A stretch of DNA of 64,000 bases from Novosphingobium sp. (GTDB lineage Bacteria > Pseudomonadota > Alphaproteobacteria > Sphingomonadales > Sphingomonadaceae): assembly GCA_017745295.1 (NCBI GenBank), contig JAGHZR010000002.1, positions 1 through 64,000 of the forward strand. Reading direction: 5' to 3'. Position 1 is the first letter of the stretch, and every line of letters begins with the position of its first letter. The notes under the pieces were generated by a model. The model was not told the DNA's origin. It worked only from the letters and a program-made list of their open reading frames with translations, and did not search any database. The translations under genes were made by a program, and so were the position numbers. Shown one piece after another: positions 51,100 through 62,900 of this stretch.

Positions 51100-53490
51100 A
51101 TGATTCGCCACGCCATCCGTCTGGCGGCCACTTGCAGCATCGTTGCGTTGAGTCAGGCCCCAGTCGCCGCCTTCGCTGACGAAGCAGCAACAAATGCAGC
51201 AGCTACCGACAGCGGAGAATCCGCGCCGATCATCGTCACCGCCACCAAGCGCGAGACCGATCTCCAGAAGACCCCGATCGCCATCGCCGTCATCGGCAGC
51301 GCCGATATCGAGAAGCAGCACGTCCAGAGCCTGATCGATCTCGCCAGCGGCAGCGTCCCCTCGCTGCGCGTGGCCACCTTTGAAGCGCGCCAGTCGGCCC
51401 TCACGGTCGGCATTCGCGGCATCGTGCCGTTCGACGCCAACCAGACCGCGCGCGACCAGGGCGTCGGTGTCTACCTCGACGGCGTCTATCTCGGCCGCCA
51501 GCAGGGCCTGAACGCCGCGCTGTTCGACGTGCAGCGCATCGAGGTCCTGCGCGGTCCGCAAGGCACGCTGTTCGGCCGCAACACCGAAGGCGGCGCGCTC
51601 TCGATCGTCACCAAGGCACCGACCGGACAGTTCGGCGGCCGCGTGGAAGCGGGTATCGGCAACTACGGCCAGCGCACCGGCGAAGCCCACATCGACCTGC
51701 CCGAGTTCCACAACATCTCGATCAAGGTCGACGGCGTCTACCAGCACCAGGACGCAACGACCAAGAACCCGCTCGCGGGCCAGACCGGCTTCAACTACTA
51801 CGACCGCGTCGGCGGCCGCATCCAGGCCCAGTGGAAGCCGGTCGAAGGCTTCACGGCGAACATCTCGTTCGACAAGTCGCGCGACGACAATACGCCGATG
51901 TACAGCCAGCTCATCAACTACAACCCCAAGGGCCTGCGGGTCGCGACCCTCGCGCAGATCGCCGCGAACGGCGGCAAGCTGCCGAGCGGCACGATCGCGC
52001 CGCTTTCCCCGCTGGTCCATGTCAGCGGCGACAAGCGCATGAAGACCGCCGACATCGGCGTGCCGCAGCAGCCGAGCGTGGACCGCACACAGGGTGTGAT
52101 GGGCAACCTGAGCTACGATCTCAGCCCCGATCTGACGGTTCGTTCGATCACCGCATGGCGTCAGGTCGATACCGACCAGTATGACAACTCGGGCGGCGCC
52201 CACCGCACCGTGTTCCTGCCGAACACCAAGTTCAGCCGCTACTCGCTGTCGTTCCTCGACCAGCACCAGTTCAGCCAGGAACTCCAGCTTGTCGGCAGCC
52301 TGCCGCAGGTCGATTTCGTGGCCGGAGCCTATTACTACAATGAGCATGCCAGCGAATATGCGGCCACGCCCAGCTCCAACCTCTGGAATTCGGACGGCAC
52401 CGGCTACACCACGCTCAGTCCTAATGTCACCGGCAAGGTAAATTCGAACAACCAGGGCTGGGCCGACGACTCGCTGTTCCTCCAGCGCAACAGCCGCGCC
52501 AAGGCGCAGAGCATCGCCGCCTTCGCCCAGGCGACGTATACCCCGGCCGGTCTCGACCAGGTCCACCTGACGGCTGGCGGTCGCTATACCCACGACAAGC
52601 GCGACGGCGTGCTGGACATCGTTAACGGCGCCACGGTGAATTACGGTTTCCGTTATCGCAAGGACCGTTTCGACCCGATGGTCACCCTGGCCTGGGACGC
52701 CACGGATGACGTGAACCTCTACGCCAAGTATGCGACCGGCTACCGCGCCGGCGGCGCCAACGACCGTTCGCAGACCTTCGACGCCTTCGGCCCGGAAACG
52801 GTCAAGTCCTATGAAGTCGGCGCGAAGATGATGTTCCTCGACCGCAAGGTTCGCCTGAACCTGGCGGGCTACATCATGGATCGTGACGGCACGCAGGTCG
52901 ATTTCGACAACGTCAACACCGATCCGAGCAGCCCCTACTTCAACCTGCACACGCAGGAGACGCTGAATGCGCCGGGAACGACCAAGATCCGCGGCATTGA
53001 GGCGGAACTGAACGTCCACCCGACGAACAACCTGACCTTCGGCGCTTCTTACGCCTATACTTATACCCGCGTTCCCAAGACGCTGAACCCGTTCCTCAGC
53101 ACGGCGGCCAATCCGGTCTACCAGAACGTCTTCATCGTCTACACGCCGCCCCATGCGGCCTCGGGCTTCATCGATTACTCGGTGCCGGTGGGCAGCGGCG
53201 ACGAGAGCGTGCAGTTCCACCTCGACGCGGCCTATTCCGACCGCCAGTACAGCTTCGAGGATGAGAACGTGAAGGCGCAGAGCAGCTTCATCGTCAACGG
53301 CCGTATCGCCCTGGCCGATATCCCGATGAGCGATGCCGGAACGTCCCTGACCGTCTCGGTCTGGAGCCGCAACCTGCTCAACGAGACGCATATCTATCGC
53401 CTCTCGAATGCCAATGCGAGCACGCTGGGTGCCTATGGCAACTTCAATCCGCCGCGCACTTTCGGCGTGGAGGGCGTGGTCCACTTCTGA
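51100..53490 (+). CDS. TonB-dependent receptor
   Basis: Outer-membrane receptor of 796 aa with signal peptide (IRLAATCSIVALSQAPVAAF), TonB-box region (APIIVTATKRETDLQKTPIA), plug (IEVLRGPQGTLFGRNTEGGA) and a barrel ending in a terminal phenylalanine (FGVEGVVHF). The frame extends 16 codons further, but the ATG at 51100 begins the leader. It is the only receptor in this window with no adjacent catabolic enzyme, so its ligand cannot be guessed. A perfect terminator follows at 53551-53588. Confidence 0.9.
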   Translation: MIRHAIRLAATCSIVALSQAPVAAFADEAATNAAATDSGESAPIIVTATKRETDLQKTPIAIAVIGSADIEKQHVQSLIDLASGSVPSLRVATFEARQSALTVGIRGIVPFDANQTARDQGVGVYLDGVYLGRQQGLNAALFDVQRIEVLRGPQGTLFGRNTEGGALSIVTKAPTGQFGGRVEAGIGNYGQRTGEAHIDLPEFHNISIKVDGVYQHQDATTKNPLAGQTGFNYYDRVGGRIQAQWKPVEGFTANISFDKSRDDNTPMYSQLINYNPKGLRVATLAQIAANGGKLPSGTIAPLSPLVHVSGDKRMKTADIGVPQQPSVDRTQGVMGNLSYDLSPDLTVRSITAWRQVDTDQYDNSGGAHRTVFLPNTKFSRYSLSFLDQHQFSQELQLVGSLPQVDFVAGAYYYNEHASEYAATPSSNLWNSDGTGYTTLSPNVTGKVNSNNQGWADDSLFLQRNSRAKAQSIAAFAQATYTPAGLDQVHLTAGGRYTHDKRDGVLDIVNGATVNYGFRYRKDRFDPMVTLAWDATDDVNLYAKYATGYRAGGANDRSQTFDAFGPETVKSYEVGAKMMFLDRKVRLNLAGYIMDRDGTQVDFDNVNTDPSSPYFNLHTQETLNAPGTTKIRGIEAELNVHPTNNLTFGASYAYTYTRVPKTLNPFLSTAANPVYQNVFIVYTPPHAASGFIDYSVPVGSGDESVQFHLDAAYSDRQYSFEDENVKAQSSFIVNGRIALADIPMSDAGTSLTVSVWSRNLLNETHIYRLSNANASTLGAYGNFNPPRTFGVEGVVHF

Positions 53491-53550
53491 CTTCGATTTC
53501 CGGCGGTGTCTTTCCTGCAAGGCCCGCCGGCAGGTTCCTGCCTGAATACT

Positions 53551-53588
53551 GCACGCGGCGAGACTCCGGTCCCGCCGCGTGCTTTTTT
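53551..53588 (+). terminator. rho-independent terminator after the TonB receptor
   Basis: Perfect 10-bp stem GCACGCGGCG / CGCCGCGTGC with a 12-base loop followed by six T residues, 60 bases past the receptor stop. This is the clearest intrinsic terminator in the window. Confidence 0.9.
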
Positions 53589-53600
53589 ATCAGGCCGGGA

Positions 53601-53990
53601 TCAACGGCACTTCACGCCGCCGCGATCGATCTGACGGCCCAGCAGGGCGCCGCCCGCGCCGCCAGCCAGGGTGCCGAGGGTGTTGCCGCCGACCAGCTTG
53701 GCGAGCAGCGCACCGCCCACCGCGCCGACAACGAGGCCGGTGGTGCCGTCGGAGCGGCGGCAATAGGCGCGTCCGTCCTTGCCGCGATAGATGCGGTCGT
53801 TGCGGCTCAGGCGGCGATCCTTGTAGTTGCCCTTGTGATAGCTGCGCGAGGGTTCCCAGTTGCGGTCGTTGTCGCGCCAGGCATGGGCCGAGCGGTCGTT
53901 GCGGTCGCCCGGACGCGCTTCGGCGGGCAGGGTGATGGTCGCCGAAGCGACGGCGATGAGGGCGCCGAGGCCGATTGCACGTTTGAACAT
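53601..53990 (-). CDS. glycine-zipper envelope protein
   Basis: Exported protein of 129 aa with a signal peptide (FKRAIGLGALIAVASATITL...AEA). A basic, arginine/aspartate-rich middle (GDRNDRSAHAWRDNDRN, SRNDRIYRGKDGRAYCRRSD) precedes a glycine-zipper 2TM segment GLVVGAVGGALLAKLVGG and LGTLAGGAGGALLG. Such domains insert into the outer membrane or form small oligomers, as in the 17-kDa surface antigen group. The frame extends 24 codons upstream, but the ATG at 53990 begins the leader. The function is unknown. Confidence 0.82.
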   Translation of the reverse strand: MFKRAIGLGALIAVASATITLPAEARPGDRNDRSAHAWRDNDRNWEPSRSYHKGNYKDRRLSRNDRIYRGKDGRAYCRRSDGTTGLVVGAVGGALLAKLVGGNTLGTLAGGAGGALLGRQIDRGGVKCR

Positions 53991-54216
53991 CTTGATGGAC
54001 CTTCCAGTGAGGTTGAGAAAAGAATGAGCGAGCGGACTTCCGCTGCGAGCAAGTCTTCTCAACGAGTTGCGGACTTAACAGTTCCTGAAACCGTATCGGG
54101 CGGTGGACGGCGGGCCGCCGATATGGCAGCGAGCCGCGATCATCGATGCGTTTTTTCCGCTGCCGTCTTCGGAGCGGCTCAAGAGACTGCATCCGCACAT
54201 TTCTGAACGGAGTTTC

Positions 54217-56184
54217 ATGGCGAAGGAAAATGGCAGTGCGCGTGCGGGATCGCCGCTCGAACTGACCTTGCGCGGGGTGCTGCTGGGCGGCGCGATCACG
54301 TTGCTGTTCACGGCGGCCAACGTCTATCTCGGTCTCAAGGTCGGCCTGACATTCGCGACTTCGATCCCGGCGGCGGTGATCTCGATGGCGATCCTGCGCG
54401 GGTTCAAGGACTCGACGATCTTCGAGAACAATATCGTCCAGACCGTTGCCAGCGCGGCGGGAACCTTGGCGGCGATCATCTTCGTGTTGCCGGGCCTTGT
54501 AATGATCGGCTGGTGGCAGGGCTTCCCTTACTGGACGACGGCGGCGATCACCGGCACCGGCGGCATCCTCGGCGTGCTGTTCTCGGTGCCGCTGCGCCGG
54601 GCATTGGTGATCGACACCCCGCTGCCCTATCCCGAAGGCCACGCCGCCGCCGAAGTCCTGCGCATCGGTTCGGAATCGCGCGAAGGCGCGGCGGAGAGCG
54701 CCAAGGGCCTGTCGGTGCTCTTGTGGAACGCTCTGGCCTCGGCCGGGTTCGCGATCCTCACGCAGACGCGGCTCGCGGTGGCGGAAGCCTCGGTCTGGTT
54801 CCGTGCGGGACCGGGCGCGACCGGGATTTCCGGGGGACTGTCCTTCGCGCTGATGGGCGTCGGCCATCTCGTCGGCATTTCCGTGGGCATGGCGATGTTC
54901 CTCGGCCTCGTCGTCGGCTGGTGGGTGCTCCTGCCGATCCTGACCGCGCAGAACCCGCTGCCGGGCGGCGCGGAAGTCTGGGCGACGAGCGTGTTTGCCG
55001 ACAATGTCCGCTTCTTCGGCGCGGGCGTGATCGGCGTGGCGGCAGTCTGGACCCTGCTGCGCATTGCCGGGCCGGTGATCGGCGGCGTCCGCTCCGCGAT
55101 GGCCGCGAGCCGCGCCCGCCAGTCCGGGGCGACACTGGCGGTCGAGGAACAGGATCTGCCGATCTCGATCGTCTTCATCGGCACGCTGGCCATGCTGGTG
55201 CCGATCGCGATCCTGCTCTGGAGCGTCGTGGGCAGCGGTCCGCTGGCCGGATCGGAAATGCTGCTGATCTCCGGCGCGCTGCTGTTCATTCTCGTGATCG
55301 GCCTGCTGATCGCTGCGGTCTGCGGTTACATGGCGGGTCTGATCGGGGCTTCCAATTCCCCGGTCTCGGGCATCGGCATTCTTTCCGTGGTCGCCGCCTC
55401 GCTCATGCTGGTCGGCCTGTTTGGCCGCGACCAGCCGCCGGGGACGACCGATGCCCTGGTCGCCTATGCCCTGATCGTCACCGGCATCGTCTTCGGCGTG
55501 GCGACGATCTCCAACGACAACCTCCAGGACCTCAAGACCGGCCAGCTCATCGGCGCGACGCCGTGGAAGCAGCAGGTGGCGCTGGTGATCGGCGTGGTCT
55601 TCGGCTCGCTGGTGATCCCGCCGGTGCTCGATCTGCTGAACACCGCCTTCGGCTTTGCCGGAGCGGCCAATGCCGGACCCAACGCGCTTCCCGCACCGCA
55701 GGCCGCGCTGATCTCGACCCTGGCCAAGGGTGTGCTGGGCGGTAATCTCAACTGGACGATGATCGGTTGGGGCGCCGCGGCCGGCGCCGCCTTCATCGTC
55801 CTCGACGAAGTGCTGGGGCTGATGGGCCGCCTGCGCCTGCCGCCGCTCGGCATCGGGATCGGCATCTACCTGCCGATGAGCGTGATCCTGCCGACCGTGA
55901 TCGGCGCAGTGCTCGGGTTCTTCTACGACCGCTGGGCCTCGAAGCAGCGCGATCCCGAGTTCGCCGAGCGCATGGGCGTGCTGACCGCCACCGGCCTGAT
56001 CGTGGGTGAAAGCCTCTGGGGCGTGACGTTCGCAGGTATCGTCGCCGCATCGGGCAGCGATGCGCCGCTGGCCTTGGTTGGCGACGGTTTTGCCGGTCCC
56101 GCACTCGTGGGCGGCACGGTGCTGTTCTTCGTGCTCGTCCATGTCCTCTACCGACGCACGCGCCAGTTGGTAGTCGCTGACTAA
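54217..56184 (+). CDS. OPT-family oligopeptide transporter
   Basis: Inner-membrane transporter of 655 aa with about 14-16 hydrophobic segments. Family landmarks are LTLRGVLLGGAITLLFTAAN, YLGLKVGLTFATSIPAAV, PYPEGHAAAEVLRIG, NSPVSGIGILSVVAA and SNDNLQDLKTGQLIGATPWK. Bacterial OPT proteins import oligopeptides or metal chelates by proton symport. The frame extends to 54103, but the ATG at 54217 marks the usual N-terminus. It is divergent from the glycine-zipper gene. The substrate is not evident. Confidence 0.88.
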   Translation: MAKENGSARAGSPLELTLRGVLLGGAITLLFTAANVYLGLKVGLTFATSIPAAVISMAILRGFKDSTIFENNIVQTVASAAGTLAAIIFVLPGLVMIGWWQGFPYWTTAAITGTGGILGVLFSVPLRRALVIDTPLPYPEGHAAAEVLRIGSESREGAAESAKGLSVLLWNALASAGFAILTQTRLAVAEASVWFRAGPGATGISGGLSFALMGVGHLVGISVGMAMFLGLVVGWWVLLPILTAQNPLPGGAEVWATSVFADNVRFFGAGVIGVAAVWTLLRIAGPVIGGVRSAMAASRARQSGATLAVEEQDLPISIVFIGTLAMLVPIAILLWSVVGSGPLAGSEMLLISGALLFILVIGLLIAAVCGYMAGLIGASNSPVSGIGILSVVAASLMLVGLFGRDQPPGTTDALVAYALIVTGIVFGVATISNDNLQDLKTGQLIGATPWKQQVALVIGVVFGSLVIPPVLDLLNTAFGFAGAANAGPNALPAPQAALISTLAKGVLGGNLNWTMIGWGAAAGAAFIVLDEVLGLMGRLRLPPLGIGIGIYLPMSVILPTVIGAVLGFFYDRWASKQRDPEFAERMGVLTATGLIVGESLWGVTFAGIVAASGSDAPLALVGDGFAGPALVGGTVLFFVLVHVLYRRTRQLVVAD

Positions 56185-56193
56185 CCGGCTGCA

Positions 56194-56219
56194 CCCCGGC
56201 ATTCTGCCGAATGCCGGGG
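56194..56219 (+). terminator. hairpin downstream of the OPT gene
   Basis: Perfect 11-bp stem CCCCGGCATTC / GAATGCCGGGG with loop TGCC, 10 bases after the stop. No T-run follows. Its position directly after a stop suggests transcription termination or 3'-end protection. Confidence 0.65.
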
Positions 56220-56906
56220 CCGTCCTCGACGGTTCCGATAAATGCATCTTTCTGTAATCAAACGATATCGCGAATCCTTCTGGAAAGCGCGCATATCACG
56301 TGTGGCCGGATTGTTTTTCGATGCCGTCTCGCATTCGATTGCATCAAGTAAAGGTGTCTCGTAAATCTCTAAATTGAATGCGGAAGTCGTAAGAACTGCA
56401 TCCATTCTGAAGGTTTATTTTGGGGCCATAATGAACCTATGACAAGCCCCGTCAGGTTCATGGCAAGTCTGTCGCTGCACGATCATGTGCTTTGAAAAGA
56501 AACAATAAATGGCGAGTTTCTGGCAGCGCCATCGCCCTTGCGGCGCGCGTTTTGATGCGGTGGCAGACCCGTTCGGTGCAGTGGCAAGCTGGTCAGACGA
56601 GCGATATCCACGACCAACCGTTTCAATTCCGCGGGATACATCGGTCGTGGAGTCTCGTTGCACGCCGTAACTGGGTGGAAACGCAAAAGTTATTCGCCTT
56701 ATATGATGGGTGTGTAGACGTATCGATGAAACTGCCGGGGCTTGCATGTTCGGTGGAGAAGTCTCCTGTCTCCTGCTGGCATGTCGTTTGTTTGTTAGTT
56801 TAGTAAAATAACAGCATTGTTATAGTTCTCCCCGATCGCAGTCCATTCGATACGCCGACAACCGGATGCGTCGCCTCATGGCGAGGTTCATGTTGGGAGG
56901 TACGAG
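56220..56906. other. AT-richer intergenic region before the giant adhesin
   Basis: A 687-base gap, lower in GC than the rest of the window. Short frames on both strands (for example around 56415-56803) have no ribosome site, signal or known motif, and I call no gene. The right end probably carries the adhesin promoter and the dyad at 56808-56823. The composition could reflect an old transfer junction. Confidence 0.55.
56808..56823. promoter_or_regulatory. dyad upstream of the adhesin
   Basis: ATAACA-GCAT-TGTTAT, 6-bp perfect arms, in AT-rich sequence 84 bases before the adhesin ATG. It is a plausible operator for a regulator of surface adhesion. The binding protein is unknown. Confidence 0.4.
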
Positions 56907-59900
56907 ATGGACAAGCGGGTCGAGATCGTGGATCGCGGAAGCAAGACTGCCAAGGCTTCGGTCGCCGGCAGCGGGGAAACCCGGATACCGGTTCCGATTG
57001 ACTCGAATATCCGGATCGACGCGCCTCCGAACTCGGTTGCCTCGATGGTTCGCGAAGGCGACGACCTGATCCTGAAGTTCGCGGACGGGTCGAGCATCCG
57101 CCTGGAAGGCTACTTCGCCTGCCAGCCCGAGGATCTTGGTCAGTTGAACCTGCATGATCCTTCGAGCGGCACGCAATGGCTCGTCAACCTGAGCGATACG
57201 GCATGCGTCGCGCCCGGCGACGTATCGAGCGAGGCTCTCAGTTACGATTTTGCGCCGCTCGATGTCGCCTCGTCCGCGGCCGGAACTGCGGCGGCGGGTG
57301 CGGCCGGTGGCGGTTTCAGCAACGGGTTGCTGATCGGCCTTGGGGCACTGGGCCTGGGGGGCGGCATTGCCGCAGCCGCTAGCGGCGGTGGTGGCGGCGA
57401 CAGACGCGGAGGTTCCGGAACCCCTCCGGACACGACTCCTCCTGCCGCCCCGGTCGTAACGGGCGCGACCGACGACGTGGCGCCGGTAACCGGCGCGATT
57501 GCGGCAGGGGACTCGACCAACGATCCCACGCCGACTTTCAGCGGAACGGCCGAGGCAGGCTCGGTCGTGGCCGTGTTCGACAACGGAACGCAGATCGGCA
57601 CCGCGACGGTGGGGGCCAGCGGCAGCTGGACTTTCACGCCGACGACGCCCTTGGGTGACGGTCCGCATAGCCTGACGTTCCAGGCGACCGATGCAGCCGG
57701 AAACAAGGGCGCGGCATCGGCCCCCTTCACGTTCACGGTCGATACGGCGGCGCCGGAGGCTCCGCTCGTGACGGGCGCGACCGACGACGTGGCGCCGGTA
57801 ACGGGAGCGCTCATGGCGGGCGGCTCGACCAACGATCCGACACCGACGTTCAGCGGAACGGCGGAACCCGGCTCGGTGGTGACGGTGTTCGACAACGGCA
57901 TCCAGATCGGCACCGCGACGGTGGCCGCCAACGGCAGTTGGACTTTCACACCGGCATCGCCGCTGGGCGATGGACCACATAGTCTGACCTTCACCGCGAC
58001 GGATGCGTCCGGCAATCAGGGCACGGCTTCGGCGCCCTTTGCCTTTACGGTGGATACCGGCGCACCGGATGCACCGACCTTGAACCCCACCGACGGTACG
58101 ACGATCTCGGGCACGGCGGAACCCGGCACGACGATCCAGGTCGACACCGACGGTGACGGTGTCCCCGACGCCACTGCCGTTGCGGGTGAAAACGGAACGT
58201 GGAGCGTCACGCTTCCCGAGCCTTTGCCCAACGGCACGGTTATCAGTGCCACGGCGACGGATGCGGCGGGCAATGCGTCCACTCCCGGCAGCGCCACCGT
58301 CGACAGCAGCATCGACACCACACCTCCGGCTGCTCCGGTGGTGACGGGTGCGACCGACGATGCCGAGCCACGCGTCGGGCCGATCACGGCAGGCGGCTCG
58401 ACGAACGACCCCACGCCCACGTTCAACGGGACGACCGAGCCGGGCTCGGTGGTGACAGTGTTCGACAACGGTACCCAGATCGGCACCGCGACGGTGGCCG
58501 CCAACGGCAGCTGGACGTTTACCCCAGCGCCGCCGCTGGGCGAAGGTCCGCACAACCTGACCTTCACCGCGACGGATGCCTCCGGTAACGAGGGCACGGC
58601 CTCTGCACCCTTCGCCTTCACCGTGGACACCAGCCCGCCGGAAGCGCCGACGCTCAATCCCACCGATGGCACGGTCATCTCCGGGACGGCGGAACCGGGT
58701 GCGACGATCGGCATCGATCTTGACGGAAACGGCGAACCCGACGCTTTCGCTCAGGCCGACGGCAGCGGAAACTGGATTTATGTGCCGGGCAACCCGCTTC
58801 CCGACGGGGTGACGATTTCCGTCACGGCTACCGATGCAGCGGGCAACAGCACCCAGCCCGTCTCGATCGTCGTCGATGCTACGGTTCCGCTCGCGCCGGG
58901 CATCGTCGAAGTGGTGGACGATGTCGAGGGCATTACCGGCGTCGTCGCGCGGGGCGGTATCAGCAACGATGCAACGCTGACCATCAACGGTACGGCGGAG
59001 CCCGGATCGATCATCCGGGTCTACGACGGCGAGACGCTGGTCGGCACGACGACCGCGAGCAATACCGGCGCCTGGAGCGTGACGACCGGCGCCCTTTCCG
59101 AAGGCATCCATGGCTTTTCGGTTACGGCGACGGATGCGGCCGGCCATGTCAGCGGACCATCGACGACTTATGTCGTGACGCTCGATTTCGCTCCACCGGC
59201 GCTGACGGTCAATCCGACCGACGGCGAGTCTCTTTCCGGAACGACCGAACCCGGCGCTTCGGTGCTGGTCGATATCGATGGGGACGGCAATGCCGATCTG
59301 ACAGCGACGGTTGCGCCGAACGGCGCCTGGGTGGTGAACTTCCCGTCGCCGCTCGAAAACGGCGCGGTGGTGAACGTGGTGGCGGTCGATCCGGCGGGCA
59401 ATGCCACGGCGCCTTCGCCGGTCACGGTCGATACCTCGATCGATGCCTCGTTGCCATCGGAGCCGGTCGTGGGCTCGGTCACCGACGGGGTCGACCCCGT
59501 GGAGGGCGCGCTGACGAACGGTGATGCCACCAACGATCCGCAGCCTTTGCTGAGCGGCACTGCCGAGCCGGGATCGACCGTGACGATCTACAATAACGGC
59601 ATCCAGATCGGCACGGCCAGTGTGAGCGGAACGGGGGCTTGGACCTTCCGTATTCCCGCACCGCTGGAGGACGGCCCGCACAGCCTGACCACCACCACGA
59701 CGGGTACGAACGGCAATGTCAGCCTGCCGTCCCCCGCTTTCGAACTGACCGTCGATACCCAGCCTCCTGCTGCCCCCGTCGTCAATCCTTCCAATGGCGA
59801 GACGATTTCCGGCACGGCTGAGCCGGGCACGACGGTCAGCATCAATATCGGCGGCGTCATCGAAACGGCGCAAGTGAACGAGAGCGGTGCCTGGAGCGTC

Positions 59901-62900
59901 ACGCCCGCCTCGCCGCTTCCCAGTGGTCCGATTCAGGTGACGGTGATCGACGCCGCGGGGAATGTGTCCGGCCCGACCAATGGCGCGATCGATGCGGACG
60001 CGCCGCCCGCGCCCGCGATCGGGGTTGTTTTCGATGACGTGGGGCCGAAGCAGATACCCATTGTCAGCGGAGCGCCGACCGATGATGCGCGGCCGGTCTT
60101 TACCGGCACTGCGGAGGCCAATGCGGTCATCCGGATCTACGAAGGGACGACGCTGCTCGGTACGGCCGTCGCGAACGGTAATGGGGAATGGTCCGTCACC
60201 CCGGATGCGCCGCTATCCGAGGGCAACCACAACCTGACGATCACCGCGACGGATGCAGTGGGCAACGAGAGCGACCCGACGCCGTTCCTGCTCGTCGTTG
60301 ATACCCAGGTGCCGGATGCTCCCGCGATCACGCTGGTTGCAGACAATGCCGGACCGGAGAGCGGCAACGTCGGCCCCGGCGGCTTCACCGATGATCCGCG
60401 ACCGGTGCTGACCGGTACGGCCGAGCCGGACTCCGTCGTCTCGATCTACAGCAACGGCGTCCTTCTCGGAACCGCGGATACGAACGGTCTCGGGATCTGG
60501 ACTTTCACGCCCGACGCCGACCTTCCGCAAGGCAGCAACAGTTTCCTGATCGTCGCAACCGATGCGGCGGGCAACGTCAGTGCGCCTTCCGTGCCTTATC
60601 AGGTTACGGTCGATGCGGACGGTCCGACGCAGCCGGTGATCGTATCGGGGTTCGACGATGTCGGCCTGGTCCAGGGCACTTTCGCAAGCGGGGCGTCGAG
60701 CGACGATACCTTGCCCGTCCTGACCGGTACGGCCGATCCCAATGCAGTCGTCTCGATCTCCATAGGCGGAGTTCCGGTTACGACGGTTACGGCGGATATC
60801 TTTGGAAACTGGACGTTCACGCCGAGCCAGGCGCTGGTGAACGGCACTTACATCTTCACCGCCAGCGTCACCAATCCCGCCGGTGTGACGGCGCTTTCGG
60901 CGCCGTTCCAACTGACGGTGACGACCCAAGGCCCGGCGGCCCCCTCGATCAGCGCCGCTGAAGATGGAACGGGCCGCTACACCGGCCCGCTCGGCACCGA
61001 AGACTACACGGACGATGTTCTGCCGGTGCTTTCGGGAACGGCGGCTATCGGCAGTACCGTGACCATCCTCGACAATGGCGTTGCCATCGGCACGGCGGTC
61101 ATGGACGGCAGCGGCGGTTGGACCTTCACGCCGCCCGGCGGTCTTTCCGAGGGACGGCACGATTTCACCGCGACCGCCACCGATGCCGTGGGCAACAGCA
61201 GCCAGGTTTCGGGCGTATTCACGCTGTTCGTGGATACCAAAGCGCCCGACGCGCCGATCGTGGAGCCAAGCGCTGGCACGATCCTGACCGGAACCGCCGA
61301 GGCCAACGCCCGGATCGAATTCGACTTCACCGGTGACGGCATCATCGACGATTACACCACGGCGGACGGTGACGGGCTTTGGACCTATATCGCCATTCCG
61401 CCGCTGGCGAACGGCGTGACGGTGACGGTCGTCGCTGTGGACGAGGCGGGGAATGTCTCGGGAACCGACAGCATCGTCATCGATCTGACGCCGCCCGCCG
61501 CGCCGATCATCACCGGCGTTATCGATGCCGTGGGCGACCAGACCGGCAACGTGCCGGATGGCGGAGGCACCGACGATCCGCTGCCGGTCATCACCGGCAC
61601 GGCCGAGCCGGGCGCGACAGTGACGATCTACGACAACGGCGTACCGATCGGCACGGCCGAGGCTTCGGCAACGGGCGCGTGGCAGTTCGAAATAACCGCA
61701 CCGCTTTCCAATACCGGTCATGTCTTCACCGCCAGTGCGGCAGATGCCCTCGGCAATACCAGCGGCCTTTCCGAACCCTACGACGTCACGGTCGATACCG
61801 GCACGCCCGGAGCGCCCGTCATCACCGGGGTGGAGGATCACACGGGCCTTATCCTCGGCAATGTCGGCCCCGGCGGCACTACCGACGATGCCCTGCCGAC
61901 GATCAGCGGCACCTCCGATGCCAACGCCACGATCACGATCTACGACGGTACGACCGAACTGGGTACGACAGTGGCCGATGGCAACGGGTTCTGGAGCTTC
62001 ACGCCGACCGTCCCACTGCCGGACAAGGCCTACGATTTGCGCGCCACGGCGACGAATGTGGCGGGCAATAGCGGCGCATCCTCGAACGGCTACGAGGTGA
62101 CGGTGGACACGGTGCCGCCCGCCGTGCCTTCGCTCGATAGCGTGAGCGGCAATGAGCCTGGCAATGTCGGCGTCATTATCGAGGGAGGCCTCTCCAACGA
62201 TACCACGCCGTTCCTGAGTGGCACGGCCGGTGCGGACGAGGTCATCTCGATCTTCAACAACGGCGTGCTCGTCGACACTGTCACCGCAGGCCCGACCGGC
62301 GCCTGGAGCACCACGCTCAACCTTGGCGAAGGGCCACAGAGCATCACGGTGAGCGCAGCCAATGCGGCGGGCAACAGCAGCCCGACCACGGCGCCGTTCA
62401 CCTTCACCATCGACGCCACCAATCCGGACGCGCCCACGGTCAATCCGACCAACGGCACCGGAACGCTGACCGGCACCGCCGAACCGGATTCGACAGTATC
62501 GATCTCGATCGGCGGAGCGGCGGCGGTCACGGCGCCTGTCGATCAGGACGGCAACTGGAGCTATCCGCTCTCGGGCAATCCGCCTGACGGCACGCCGATC
62601 GTCGTCGTCGCCATCGATCCGGCGGGGAACAGCTCGCTGCCGACCAACGCCACCGTCGATCTCGCCCCGCCAGCACCGCCGCAGTTGCTGACGGCAACCG
62701 ACGACCAGGGTGCCGTGCTCGGCCCGATCGGCTCGGGCGACACGACCGACGACAGCCTGCCGGTCCTGACCGGCACCAGCGAGGCGAATGCCACGATCGT
62801 CATCTACGACAACGGCGGCGAGATCGGCAGAGTCCAGGCGAACGGCAGCGGGGCGTGGACGTTCACGCCTTCCGTGCCGCTTTCGGACACCTTCCACAGT

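Noticed and set aside
56415..56803. Two overlapping short frames on opposite strands in the AT-rich gap
   Set aside because: Composition of the translated products is irregular, neither has a ribosome site, and they overlap each other. No homologous family is recognisable.
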